Shown here in pieces: positions 42,746 to 51,183 of a stretch of 64,000 bases of DNA. The stretch's first letter is position 1. Every line of letters begins with the position of its first letter. Origin of the DNA: VRUE01 sp963697695 (lineage in GTDB: Bacteria > Actinomycetota > Thermoleophilia > Solirubrobacterales > 70-9); NCBI GenBank assembly GCA_963697695.1, contig OY969094.1, positions 1 to 64,000 on the forward strand, given 5' to 3'. The position numbers were made by a program, and so were the translations under genes. The notes under the pieces were generated by a model. It was not told where the DNA came from, ran no database searches, and saw nothing but the letters and a program-made list of their open reading frames with translations.

Positions 42746-44821
42746 ATGGGCGACTTGGCGAGAGACGGCGGAGAGGGGCGGCTGGGTGAACTCAAGCGCC
42801 TGCTGAAGGAAAGCGAGCGGCGACTCGAAGAGACCCAGGCGCTGACCCGAGTCGGCAGTTGGGAATGGGAGATGGAGGCCCGGCGGGCCTTCTGGTCGCC
42901 AGAGCTGCTGCGGATGTATGACCGCGATCCTTACGGCCCGCCACCGACCTTCAAGGAGCTCGTCGGTGCTGTGCATCCCGAGGATCGTGCGGGAATCCCC
43001 CCTTTGAGGGAAAGGGTCGGCACGATCCCGGGCCCGTTTCACCACGCCTACCGAATCGTCGATGCGAAGGGCGAGGTCCACTACATGGAGGCCCGCGGGC
43101 AGACGGTTACCGACGAGAGCGGAAAACCGGTGCGGGCCTACGGCACCACGCAGGACGTCTCCGCGGCGAAGCGGGCGGAGCAGGATCTGCGGCAGAGGGT
43201 CGAGCAGCAGGCGGCGGTCGCTTCGCTGGGTCGTTACGCGCTCTCGGGCGCCGGCCTGCCGGCCCTGATGGAGGAGGCGGTGCAGACGGTGTGCGCCGTC
43301 CTCTGCGTCGATCTCGCCGACGTGGTCGAGCTCGACCAGCGCGAGAAAGTCATGCGCATGACCGCCGGCGCCGGCTGGGGGCCGGAGGCCATCGGCATCA
43401 CCGTGCCCGTGGGTTGCAACGGCATCGCTCGTGTGTTGAAAGAGGGGGTCGCTCTGACTGCGGACTACGAGAAAGAGGGGGAATCCGAGTCGCTCGATTT
43501 CCTTCGCCAATCGGGTGCGCGCAGCGGCATCGCCGCGGCGATCGAGGGAGCCGACCAGGCTTACGGCGTGATCGGCGCGCACTCCTTCAAGGCGAGGCAT
43601 TTCTCGCTCGACGACGCCCACTTCCTGCAGGCCGTCGGGCACGTGCTCGGCGCCGCGATCGAACGCGGCCGCGCCGAACAGATCGAGGCACAGCTGGAGC
43701 AGGCCCAGCGCCTCGAGGCGGTCGGTCAGCTTGCCGGCGGCGTGGCACACGACTTCAACAACCTGCTTCTGGTGATCCTCAGCTACACCGAATGCCTGAT
43801 CGCCGATGGGGCCGACGAGGCGACCCTGGCCGGCCTGAAAGAGATCGAGCGGGCAGCAGGCAGCGCCGCCGGCCTGACCAAACAGCTCCTCCTCTTCAGT
43901 CGCAACGACCGCCAGGAGCGCACCGGGGTGGACCTGGTCGCCGCGGTCCGCAACATCGAGGGGCTGCTGCGTCGCACGATCGGCGAGCACATCGAGCTCA
44001 GCGTCGATACCCCTGCCGCCCTGGCGGCGGTGAACCTGGCGCCGGGCGACCTGGATCAGATCCTCGTCAACCTCGTCGTCAATGCTCGTGATGCTCTGCC
44101 ACAAGGAGGCAAAGTCGGGGTGACACTGAGTGCGCTCGAGCCCGGCTCTGGCGCTGTTGCGTCCGGCCTGAAGCCGGAGCGCCCCCACGTCGTTCTCGCC
44201 GTCGCCGACGACGGCGAAGGGATGGAGGAAGAGGTCCTCTCCCAGGTCTTCGATCCCTTCTTCTCGACCAAGCCGCGCGGGCACGGGACGGGTCTCGGGC
44301 TGGCGACCGTCTACGGGATCGTCAACCAGGCTGGAGGGTTGGTGGACATCGCGAGCGAGCCGGGGCAGGGAACGACGGTGAGCGTCTATCTGCCGATTGC
44401 GGAGAGCGCCGAGGTCGCGAGCCCCAAGCCCGAGGACCCGGCGGCGCCTGCCGGCGCCGGCAGGACGATCCTCGTCGTCGACAACGAGGAGGCGGTCCGC
44501 ACGATCGTCTGCCACATGCTCGAGCGACATGGCTACGCGACGCACAGGGCCGCCGGCGGCGCGGTTGCGGAAGAGATTCTCGCGGCGACCAACGGCGACA
44601 TCGACCTTCTCCTTACCGACGTGCTGATGCCGACCATGTCGGGCCGGGAGCTGGTCGAGCGGGCTCGGGAGGGGAGACCCGACCTCAAGGTGGTCTACAT
44701 GTCGGGCTACAGCGGCGACGCCGCCTCGCCGCTTGGGCCGTGGGACGACGACGCCGTGCTCCTGGAAAAGCCCTTCACCGGGGCGCAGCTGATCCGCACG
44801 GTGCACGAGACGCTGGGCTGA
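42746..44821 (+). CDS. PAS-GAF hybrid histidine kinase with C-terminal receiver
   Basis: 691 residues, soluble. A PAS domain (SWEWEMEARRAFWSPELLRM to AYGTTQDVSAAKRAEQ) is followed by a GAF domain (about 150-310). The dimerisation helix has the phospho-acceptor His in GGVAHDFNNLL. The ATPase domain shows NLVVNARDAL, VADDGEGM, FDPFFSTK and GTGLGLATVYG. The C-terminal receiver has VVDNEEAVR, phosphate-accepting Asp in LLTDVLMP and EKPFT. The absence of transmembrane helices suggests sensing of a cytosolic signal. No cognate response regulator with a DNA-binding domain lies nearby. Confidence 0.93.
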   Translation: MGDLARDGGEGRLGELKRLLKESERRLEETQALTRVGSWEWEMEARRAFWSPELLRMYDRDPYGPPPTFKELVGAVHPEDRAGIPPLRERVGTIPGPFHHAYRIVDAKGEVHYMEARGQTVTDESGKPVRAYGTTQDVSAAKRAEQDLRQRVEQQAAVASLGRYALSGAGLPALMEEAVQTVCAVLCVDLADVVELDQREKVMRMTAGAGWGPEAIGITVPVGCNGIARVLKEGVALTADYEKEGESESLDFLRQSGARSGIAAAIEGADQAYGVIGAHSFKARHFSLDDAHFLQAVGHVLGAAIERGRAEQIEAQLEQAQRLEAVGQLAGGVAHDFNNLLLVILSYTECLIADGADEATLAGLKEIERAAGSAAGLTKQLLLFSRNDRQERTGVDLVAAVRNIEGLLRRTIGEHIELSVDTPAALAAVNLAPGDLDQILVNLVVNARDALPQGGKVGVTLSALEPGSGAVASGLKPERPHVVLAVADDGEGMEEEVLSQVFDPFFSTKPRGHGTGLGLATVYGIVNQAGGLVDIASEPGQGTTVSVYLPIAESAEVASPKPEDPAAPAGAGRTILVVDNEEAVRTIVCHMLERHGYATHRAAGGAVAEEILAATNGDIDLLLTDVLMPTMSGRELVERAREGRPDLKVVYMSGYSGDAASPLGPWDDDAVLLEKPFTGAQLIRTVHETLG

Positions 44822-44856
44822 GGACCCGCGACCGGGCGAAGCGCGAAGATACGTCC

Positions 44857-45237
44857 ATGCGCCGCTCCGACCAGCGCCGGGATGCCGTCTTCGCCTGCTA
44901 TCAGCGCGATGTGACCGGCCGCCCGCTCGCTGAGCTGGTTGCCGACTCCCGTCCTTTCACCCGGCAGCTGGCCGAGGACGTCGAGGCCCATCGCGACGAG
45001 CTGGACGCGACGATCTCGCGTCACGCCAAGGGCTGGGAGCTGGAGCGGATCGCCCCGCTGGAGCGCAACCTGATGCGCGTCGCCCTGTACGAGATCGAGC
45101 ACAGCGAGGACGTGCCGGTCGAGGTGGCGATCGACGAGGCGGTCGAGATCGCCAAGGAGTACTGCGGTGCCGACGCGCCCGCCTTCGTCAACGGGGTCCT
45201 CGGCGCTGCCGTCCGCGAGCGCGAGGGGGTGCGGTGA
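44857..45237 (+). CDS. nusB: Transcription antitermination factor NusB
   Basis: 126 residues, all-helical: RRSDQRRDAVFACYQRDVTG, then IAPLERNLMRVALYEI and VPVEVAIDEAVEIAKEYCGADAPAFVNGVLGA. With NusE (S10) it binds boxA in rRNA leaders. The ATG at 44857 fits the family; the longer frame upstream overlaps the kinase gene. The stop overlaps the next small gene by four bases. The nusB, xseB-like, ispA, dxs order recalls conserved clusters in other bacteria. Confidence 0.93.
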   Translation: MRRSDQRRDAVFACYQRDVTGRPLAELVADSRPFTRQLAEDVEAHRDELDATISRHAKGWELERIAPLERNLMRVALYEIEHSEDVPVEVAIDEAVEIAKEYCGADAPAFVNGVLGAAVREREGVR

Positions 45238-45407
45238 ACCGTTTGCGCGAGATCTCCGAGCGCCTCGGCGCGATCGCCCGCGAGCTGGAGGGGGAAGGAG
45301 CCGACGACGCACGGGCTGCCGAGCTGGCGCACGAGGCGGCCGAGCTCTCTGCGGAGGCGATGGAGGAGGCCAACCGGCGCATCCGCGAGAGCGGCGGCTC
45401 CGAGTGA
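45234..45407 (+). CDS. Short XseB-like protein (exonuclease VII small subunit-like)
   Basis: A 57-residue product from a GTG inside the nusB stop: all helical and acidic, beginning with MNRLREISERLGAIARELEG and later AEAMEEANRRIRE. XseB proteins are 70-80-residue two-helix hairpins ending in a similar EAExRI segment, and xseB directly precedes ispA-dxs in many genomes. It is shorter than normal and lacks the typical FEEAL start, so this is a positional and shape-based guess. No xseA is in the window. Confidence 0.5.
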   Translation: MNRLREISERLGAIARELEGEGADDARAAELAHEAAELSAEAMEEANRRIRESGGSE

Positions 45408-45417
45408 GGCTCCTTCG

Positions 45418-45456
45418 GGTGTGCGCTATGGCGCCATATGAGACATAGGGCACACC
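45418..45456. promoter_or_regulatory. Large inverted repeat just before ispA
   Basis: GGTGTGCGCTATG (45418-45430) pairs with CATAGGGCACACC (45444-45456) with a single G-G mismatch around 13 bases. It ends seven bases before the ispA ATG and has no T-run, so an operator or a translation-controlling hairpin is more likely than a terminator. Confidence 0.55.
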
Positions 45457-45463
45457 GGAAGCC

Positions 45464-46327
45464 ATGAGCTATCCCGAGGACCTGCGCGGGCTGGTCGACG
45501 TCGAGCTGGGGCAACTCCGATTCCCCGCCCTGCCCGCAACCGCGGGGCTCGAGGAAGCGATGCGGTACTCGCTGCTGGCGGGGGGCAAGCGTGTTCGTCC
45601 TGTCCTGGCGCTGGCGACGGCGCGCGCCCTCGGCACGGACCCTGCGCATTTCCTGCCGGTCGCCTGCGCGATCGAGCTGATTCACACCTACTCGCTGATC
45701 CACGATGACCTGCCGCCGATGGACGACGACGATCTGCGTCGCGGCCAACCGACCTCCCACGTTCGCTTCGGCGAGGACGTGGCGATCCTCGCCGGCGACG
45801 GCCTCTTCGCCGAGGCCGTGCGCCTCTTCTGCGAGCAGCCGGGGGAGCCGGCTCGCGTGCTCGCGGCCCTGCGCGAGCTGACCGCGGCGACCGGCGTCGA
45901 CGGCATGGTCGGCGGCCAATACGTCGACGTGACCGTCGAGGAGCGCGATGCCGAGGACCTGCGCGCGCTGCACGCGTTGAAGACCGGCCGGCTGATCGCG
46001 GCCAGCGTCGGCGTCGTACTCACCCTTGAGGGGCTGGGAGAACCTGAGACAATTCCCTATCGCCGGTTTGCAAGCGAGCTGGGTGTCCTCTTCCAGATCG
46101 TCGACGACATCCTCGACGTGACCGGAAGCGACGAGCGGCTCGGCAAGCCACGCGGAAGCGACGAGCGACATGGCAAACTCACCTACGTCAGCCTCTTCGG
46201 CCTCGAGCAGGCAAGGCAGCTCGCGACCGAGTCCCACGCGAAAGCAACGGACGCTCTGAGCGAGGCCGGCGGTGAGACGGGCGACCTGAGACGGGTCGCC
46301 GACTACATCTTCACCAGGAACGAATGA
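45464..46327 (+). CDS. ispA: Short-chain polyprenyl diphosphate synthase
   Basis: 287 residues. The first Asp-rich motif is DDLPPMDDDDLRRG, the second IVDDILDVTGSDERLGK, and the substrate segment LLAGGKRVRPVLAL is present. It condenses IPP with allylic diphosphates to farnesyl or geranylgeranyl diphosphate. The residues before the first motif (HTYSLIHDD) include small/aromatic side chains of the FPP/GGPP type; exact chain length cannot be fixed. The stop overlaps dxs by four bases. Confidence 0.9.
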   Translation: MSYPEDLRGLVDVELGQLRFPALPATAGLEEAMRYSLLAGGKRVRPVLALATARALGTDPAHFLPVACAIELIHTYSLIHDDLPPMDDDDLRRGQPTSHVRFGEDVAILAGDGLFAEAVRLFCEQPGEPARVLAALRELTAATGVDGMVGGQYVDVTVEERDAEDLRALHALKTGRLIAASVGVVLTLEGLGEPETIPYRRFASELGVLFQIVDDILDVTGSDERLGKPRGSDERHGKLTYVSLFGLEQARQLATESHAKATDALSEAGGETGDLRRVADYIFTRNE

Positions 46328-48432
46328 GCGACAAGCGAGAGCGGTCCGAGCACGAGAACGAGGTGGAGTCGACCCTGTTGGAGGGGATCGACGGTCCGGC
46401 CGACCTGCACGGCCTCGACGACGCGCAGCTGCAACAGGTGGCGCAGGAGATGCGCACCTACATCATCGACACGATCGGTGAGATCGGCGGCCACTTCGGC
46501 GCCAACCTCGGTACCTGCGAGCTGGCGGTGGCGCTGCACAGCCTGCTCGACTCGCCGCGGGACAAGGTGCTCTGGGACGTCGGGCATCAGGCCTATCCCC
46601 ACAAGATCCTCACCGGCCGCCGCGAGGGCCTGCCGAGCATCCGCCAGTACGACGGTCTCGCGCCTTTCTGCTCGATCTTCGAGTCCGAGCACGACATCAT
46701 GGGCGCCGGTCACGCCTCGACCTCGATCGGCTACGCGGTCGGCCTCAAGGAGGCGATGCGCAAGGGGATCGGCGAGGACGGCAAGGTCGCCGCGGTGATC
46801 GGCGACGGCGCGCTGACCGGCGGCGTCGCTTACGAGGCTCTTCACGCAGCCGGCGGCCTGCAGACGCCGGTCGTGATCGTGCTCAACGACAACGGCATGT
46901 CGATCTCACCCAACGTCGGCGCCCTCTCGCGCTACTTCAACCGGGTGCGGCTAAACCCACGCCTCTACCACGCTCGCGAGGGTGTCGAGGACCGGCTGAC
47001 GAAGCTGCCGCTCGGCTTCGGCAAGCGAATCGAACGGCTCGGGCCGGAGATCAAGTCGGCGATCAAGGCCTACTGGGCGCCGGGTCTCTTCTTCGAGGAG
47101 CTCGACCTCGCCTACATGGGCGTGATCGATGGTCACGATGTCCACGCGCTGCGCGAGGCGCTGCGCGAGGCGTTCGACGCCGACCGTCCCGTCGTCGTGC
47201 ACATCCATACGGTCAAGGGCAAGGGCTTCGCCCCGGCCGAGGAGGGCGGCCTCGAGGGGATGGAGAGATGGCACGCGGCCAAGCCCAAATCGATCGTCAA
47301 CGGGAAACCAGCCGTCGCCTCCTCTGCTCCCGCGACCCCGAAGGAATCAGATATGGATTCGGGATCGCTCCCGCGTCCGGGGGCGGCGGAGTTGGTTGAA
47401 GTGCGGGAGTCGGACTCACCCGACTCGATCGCTCCGGAGCGACTGGAGGCCCCGCCGGCGCCGAGCGCTCCGCCCCAGTACACGCAGGTCTTCGCCGACG
47501 CGATCGTCGCCGAGGCGCGGCGGGACAGGAGGGTGATCGGGATCACTGCGGCGATGGCCGGGGGGGCCGGCCTGCAGAAGCTCGCCGACGAAGAGCCCGG
47601 GCAGTACTACGACGTCGGCATCGCCGAGCAGAACGCGGTGCTGCTGGCCTCGGGGCTGGCGATCCAGGGAGCGAAGCCGGTCTGCGCGATCTACTCGACC
47701 TTCCTCCAGCGCGCCTACGATCAGATCATCCACGACGTCTGCCTGCAGGAGCTCGACGTCACCTTCGCGATGGACCGGGCCGGCCTGGTCGGTGACGACG
47801 GACCGACCCATCACGGCGCCTTCGACGTCTCCTACTTCCGACCGATCCCAAACGTGGTGGTGATGGCGCCACGCGACGAGGCGATGCTGATCCACATGCT
47901 GCGCACCGCGGTCGCCTACGACGGTCCGACGGCGCTGCGCTACCCGCGCGGGGCGGCGGAGGGGACACCGCTGCCGATGGAGCCGCATGAGATCCCGATC
48001 GGCACCGGCGAGGTGCTCGCGGATGGGGAGCGGGTGGCCCTGGTCGGCTTCGGCTACGGGGTGACGGTCGCAAAGGAGGCCGCCACGATCCTCTCCGGGC
48101 ACGGCCTCGAACCCACCGTCGCCGACGCCCGCTTCGCCAAGCCGCTCGATGCCGAGCTGCTGGAGCGCCTTGGCCGCGATCACGAGCTGGTGGTGACGAT
48201 CGAGGAGAACGTCCTGCCGGGAGGCTTCGGCTCAGCCGTGCTCGAGCACCTCGAGGATGCTTTTGCCGAGCATCCCGGCGAGCGGGCACGGGTGCTGCGG
48301 ATCGGCCTGCCGGACCGCTACGTCACCCACGGCAAGCCGGCGCTGCTGCGCGGCGAGGTCGGTCTCAGTGGCGAGTCGGTGGCGGAGCGGGTGCTGAGCA
48401 CGATGCGCTCCGGTGCCCCGGCGCTCGGCTGA
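46324..48432 (+). CDS. dxs: 1-deoxy-D-xylulose-5-phosphate synthase, with extra interdomain linker
   Basis: 702 residues; most family members have about 620-650. The thiamine-diphosphate site is GDGALTGGVAYEALHAAG ... NDNGMSIS, and the pyrimidine domain has DVGIAEQNAV with the catalytic Glu and GLVGDDGPTHHGAFD. Between the first and second domains (about residues 325-385) lies a low-complexity Pro/Ser/Glu stretch absent from common DXS. The enzyme starts the MEP pathway from pyruvate and glyceraldehyde-3-phosphate. It is co-translated with ispA, coupling the entry step and prenyl elongation. Confidence 0.93.
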   Translation: MSDKRERSEHENEVESTLLEGIDGPADLHGLDDAQLQQVAQEMRTYIIDTIGEIGGHFGANLGTCELAVALHSLLDSPRDKVLWDVGHQAYPHKILTGRREGLPSIRQYDGLAPFCSIFESEHDIMGAGHASTSIGYAVGLKEAMRKGIGEDGKVAAVIGDGALTGGVAYEALHAAGGLQTPVVIVLNDNGMSISPNVGALSRYFNRVRLNPRLYHAREGVEDRLTKLPLGFGKRIERLGPEIKSAIKAYWAPGLFFEELDLAYMGVIDGHDVHALREALREAFDADRPVVVHIHTVKGKGFAPAEEGGLEGMERWHAAKPKSIVNGKPAVASSAPATPKESDMDSGSLPRPGAAELVEVRESDSPDSIAPERLEAPPAPSAPPQYTQVFADAIVAEARRDRRVIGITAAMAGGAGLQKLADEEPGQYYDVGIAEQNAVLLASGLAIQGAKPVCAIYSTFLQRAYDQIIHDVCLQELDVTFAMDRAGLVGDDGPTHHGAFDVSYFRPIPNVVVMAPRDEAMLIHMLRTAVAYDGPTALRYPRGAAEGTPLPMEPHEIPIGTGEVLADGERVALVGFGYGVTVAKEAATILSGHGLEPTVADARFAKPLDAELLERLGRDHELVVTIEENVLPGGFGSAVLEHLEDAFAEHPGERARVLRIGLPDRYVTHGKPALLRGEVGLSGESVAERVLSTMRSGAPALG

Positions 48433-48491
48433 CCTAGGCCGAATTTCAAGCTTGAACCAAAGCGCTCAATCTTGTACGCTTCCGCGGTCTC

Positions 48492-48540
48492 TTCTGGGGT
48501 TACTAGAGGGAGGAGAGACATCTCTATGTATGTGGATCCG
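48492..48540. repeat. Dispersed repeat, copy 1 (intergenic after dxs)
   Basis: Begins TTCTGGGGTTACTA, continues AGGGAGGAGAGA, a small inverted repeat (AGAGA-CA-TCTCT) and TATGTGGATCCG. Nearly the same unit occurs at 63034-63086, and its first half at 57298-57324. In copy 1 it lies between convergent dxs and an SDR gene and is not part of a clear gene. Confidence 0.7.
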
Positions 48541-48620
48541 CGCGTAGGGAGCGTTGTGGATTCGCGGAGGTACCGCGCCCGTGCTGCGAGCACGGCGTCG
48601 CGGTGCGCGAGGGTTTAGGC

Positions 48621-49355
48621 CTATTCCTCGCGCCGGTGCACCTCGTTGGCCCTCGCCTGGTCGCGCGGCCTGATGAGGATCTCGTCGACGTTGACATGGG
48701 CCGGCTGGGCCAGGGTCCAGCGAATGCACTCGGCAACGTCCTCGGCTCGTAGTGGCTCCATCCCGCGGTAGACACGGTCGGCAGCCTTCTCGTCGCCGCC
48801 GAAGCGGACCAGAGAGAACTCGGTCTCGACCATCCCCGGTGCGACCTCGGTGATCTTCACCGGCCGGCCGAGCAGCTCCAGCCGAAGGGTCTGGAGCAGC
48901 GCCCGCTGGGCGTGCTTCGCCGCCGAGTAACCGGCACCGCCGCGGTAGGTCTCGAAGGCAGCGATGCTGGTCACGGCGACGACGTGGCCATCCCCGGACT
49001 CGAGCAGCTTGGGCAGCAGGGCACGGGTCATTCGCATCGTTCCCAGCACGTTCGCCTCGTACATCCAGAGCCAGCGCTCTTCATCCGCCTCCTCGAGTGG
49101 GTCGAGGCCGAGCGCACCGCCGGCGTTGTTGACGAGCGCGTCGCAGTTGGGGACCGCGGCGACGAACTCGGCAACCGAGTCGGGGTCCGTGACGTCGAGG
49201 GGCAGCGCCTGTCCACCGATCTCGGCAGCCAGCGACTCCAGCCGCTCGATCCGGCGGGCGCCGAGGATCGTCCGATAGCCGCTTGCGGCCAGCGCCTTTG
49301 CTGTTGCCGCACCGATTCCGCTCGAAGCACCGGTGATCACCGCCGTCTTTGCCAT
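48621..49355 (-). CDS. Short-chain dehydrogenase/reductase
   Basis: 244 residues. TGASSGIGAATA, the cofactor strand GARRIERLESLA, NNAGG, the catalytic YSAAKHAQRAL with upstream Ser (VTSIAAFET), and a C-terminal variable region. The GARRIERL Arg suggests NADP(H). Similar proteins act on serine/3-hydroxy acids (YdfG-like), but the substrate is unproven. The start lies 22 bases from the divergent GTG at 49378; TATAAG seven bases before its ATG suggests a leaderless transcript. Confidence 0.88.
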   Translation of the reverse strand: MAKTAVITGASSGIGAATAKALAASGYRTILGARRIERLESLAAEIGGQALPLDVTDPDSVAEFVAAVPNCDALVNNAGGALGLDPLEEADEERWLWMYEANVLGTMRMTRALLPKLLESGDGHVVAVTSIAAFETYRGGAGYSAAKHAQRALLQTLRLELLGRPVKITEVAPGMVETEFSLVRFGGDEKAADRVYRGMEPLRAEDVAECIRWTLAQPAHVNVDEILIRPRDQARANEVHRREE

Positions 49356-49359
49356 GGCT

Positions 49360-49372
49360 CAACTTATAGTTG
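49360..49372. promoter_or_regulatory. Palindrome with two overlapping divergent -10 boxes
   Basis: CAACTTATAGTTG is a perfect inverted repeat. It contains TATAGT toward 49378 and TATAAG toward 49355, each about seven bases from a start codon. This reads as a compact divergent leaderless promoter, possibly also an operator. Confidence 0.55.
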
Positions 49373-49377
49373 GCCTC

Positions 49378-50172
49378 GTGAGCGCGACGCAGGCAGAGAA
49401 GGGCGATCGCTTCCGCTTGCTCCACCGGGGCGATCCCTTCGTCATTCCAAATCCCTGGGACGCGGGCTCGGCGAAGGTGCTTGCGGCACTGGGCTTCGAG
49501 GCCCTGGCCACCACCAGCTCGGGCTTCGCCTTCACCCTCGGTCGTCCCGACGGCGGAGCGACCCTCGACGAGGTTGTTGAGCATGTCCGGGCCCTGGCTG
49601 CCGCCACCGAGCTGCCGCTCTCGGTCGACCTCGAGAACGGCTACGGCCCGGATCCCGACGACGCGGGGCGGGCGATCTCGGCGGTGGCGGAGGCCGGAGC
49701 GGTCGGCGCCTCGATCGAGGACTTCGATCCCGAGAATGGGATCTACCCGGCCGAACAGGCTGTCGAGCGGCTGGCTGCCGCATCCGAGGCCGCCCGGGAC
49801 CTCGACTTTGCCTTCACCCTCACCGGCAGGGCCGAGAACCAGATCCGCGGCAATCCCGACCTCGATGACACGATCGCCCGCCTGCATGCCTACGAGCAAG
49901 CTGGGGCGGATGTGCTCTACGCCCCGGGGCTGCGGAGTGTGGATGAGATCGAAGCCGTCTCGGAAGCGGTCGGCAAGCCCCTCAACGTGCTCGCTCGCCC
50001 GCGTCTCTCGATGGAGGAGATGGTCGGTGCCGGCGCCCAGCGCGTCAGCGTCGGCGGCGCGCTGGCCTGGGCCGCGACCGGCGCGCTTGCCGCCGCTGCG
50101 GAACAGATTCGCGAGCGCGGTGACTTCTCGGGGATGGCCGGTCCGAGGCAGATCCCCAGCTGGCCGACCTGA
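49378..50172 (+). CDS. Isocitrate lyase/PEP mutase-superfamily protein
   Basis: 264 residues, TIM barrel: FVIPNPWDAGSAKVLAALGF at the first strand, metal-ligand acidic residues in SVDLENGYG and GASIEDFDP, TGRAEN and LYAPGLRS. The lyase cysteine loop (KKCGH type) is not visible, so it may be a mutase-like or carboxyphosphonoenolpyruvate/oxaloacetate-type hydrolase. The GTG at 49378 is chosen over a TTG or ATG further upstream that would run across the promoter. Confidence 0.8.
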   Translation: MSATQAEKGDRFRLLHRGDPFVIPNPWDAGSAKVLAALGFEALATTSSGFAFTLGRPDGGATLDEVVEHVRALAAATELPLSVDLENGYGPDPDDAGRAISAVAEAGAVGASIEDFDPENGIYPAEQAVERLAAASEAARDLDFAFTLTGRAENQIRGNPDLDDTIARLHAYEQAGADVLYAPGLRSVDEIEAVSEAVGKPLNVLARPRLSMEEMVGAGAQRVSVGGALAWAATGALAAAAEQIRERGDFSGMAGPRQIPSWPT

Positions 50173-50193
50173 GCCCTGCGGCGGCTCTCTCGG

Positions 50194-50445
50194 CTAGTCC
50201 CCCCGTTCCTCTCTGCCCAGGCTCTCGGCCAGTAAGACCAGCTCCGACAGCTGCACCTCGAGCACCCTGGCGATCCGCCTCACGGTGCCCCAGGCGGGGT
50301 TGGCCCTACCCGACTCGAGGTGAGAGATCCAGGTGGGGTGGATCTCAGCCCGATGGCCAAGCTCCTCCTGGCTCAGCTTGCGGTCTTTGCGCAGCCGGCG
50401 GATCGCTCGGCCAAGGGAAGGTTGAGGTTCGGTGCGGGGAGGCAT
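50194..50445 (-). CDS. XRE-type helix-turn-helix regulator
   Basis: 83 residues from an ATG at 50445 (MPPRTEPQPSLGRAIRRLRK); an upstream in-frame start adds a basic, non-conserved stretch. A single Cro/C1-type helix-turn-helix: LGRAIRRLRKDRKLSQEELGHRAEI then HPTWISHLESGRANPAWGTV. No effector domain. It could control the divergent or neighbouring genes, but no operator is obvious. Confidence 0.8.
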   Translation of the reverse strand: MPPRTEPQPSLGRAIRRLRKDRKLSQEELGHRAEIHPTWISHLESGRANPAWGTVRRIARVLEVQLSELVLLAESLGREERGD

Positions 50446-50586
50446 CCATAAGGACGCTTCCCGCCGAGATCGCCTCGGTCTATAGACTCGAACCCAAGTA
50501 CGGCCCCGGAGTTGCTCCCGCGTGCCTGAGCTCGAAGTCACCGCCGAGAATCGGCGGCAGCTCCACCCCAGAGATTCCGGCTAAGA

Positions 50587-51114
50587 CTAAGAGGTTTGGG
50601 CGGCAGGTTTGCGGCTGAACAGCCACGTTGCCAGGCCGGCGAGCAGGTAGAAGATCGCCGTCGCGAGGAGGACGAACTTGATGCCGGCGAAGGTGGTCGC
50701 CAGCAAGGGAAACGAGGCGCCGGCGCCGTCCAGTGTCAGCAGCAGGCAGGTGTTCTCGAACGCGTCGAAGGCGGCTCCGAGAGCGCCAAAGTAGACGACA
50801 GCTCCCCCGATCGCGGCAAGACGGCGCCAGCCACGAACCCTGGCGAGATCGCGAACCGCAGCGAGGGCCAGGGTGAGAAAGGTTCCGTAGGCAAGCAGGA
50901 AGCCGAAGTCGATCCAGAGCGACTCCCGAGCGGCGTCCTGGCCCTCGTCGCCCCATTCGGCGAGGATCTCGTCCGCCCGGTCCTGACCGCCCGTCAGCTC
51001 GAAGGTGACCATCCCGGGCCCGTTGTCCTGCATCCGCTCCTCCGCAGGCGACATCGCCAAGAGGAGAACCACCGTCGCGATCCCCGATGCAATCAGTCCC
51101 CACCGCCGCGTCAT
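50587..51114 (-). CDS. Four-helix membrane protein, unknown
   Basis: 175 residues from an ATG at 51114 (MTRRWGLIASGIATVV). Helices are at about 5-25, 70-90, 100-120 and 140-165, with an extracytoplasmic loop rich in Asp and Glu (TGGQDRADEILAEWGDEGQD) between the first two and a short basic tail RKPAAQTS. The shape resembles small integral proteins of unknown function common in actinobacteria. It stands alone, transcribed away from 51184. Confidence 0.6.
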   Translation of the reverse strand: MTRRWGLIASGIATVVLLLAMSPAEERMQDNGPGMVTFELTGGQDRADEILAEWGDEGQDAARESLWIDFGFLLAYGTFLTLALAAVRDLARVRGWRRLAAIGGAVVYFGALGAAFDAFENTCLLLTLDGAGASFPLLATTFAGIKFVLLATAIFYLLAGLATWLFSRKPAAQTS

Positions 51115-51183
51115 GGGGATGATTATCACGTCGATTCAGATGAACTGCGGTGTTGTCCGGGGGCTAGACCATCCTTCGGAAGG

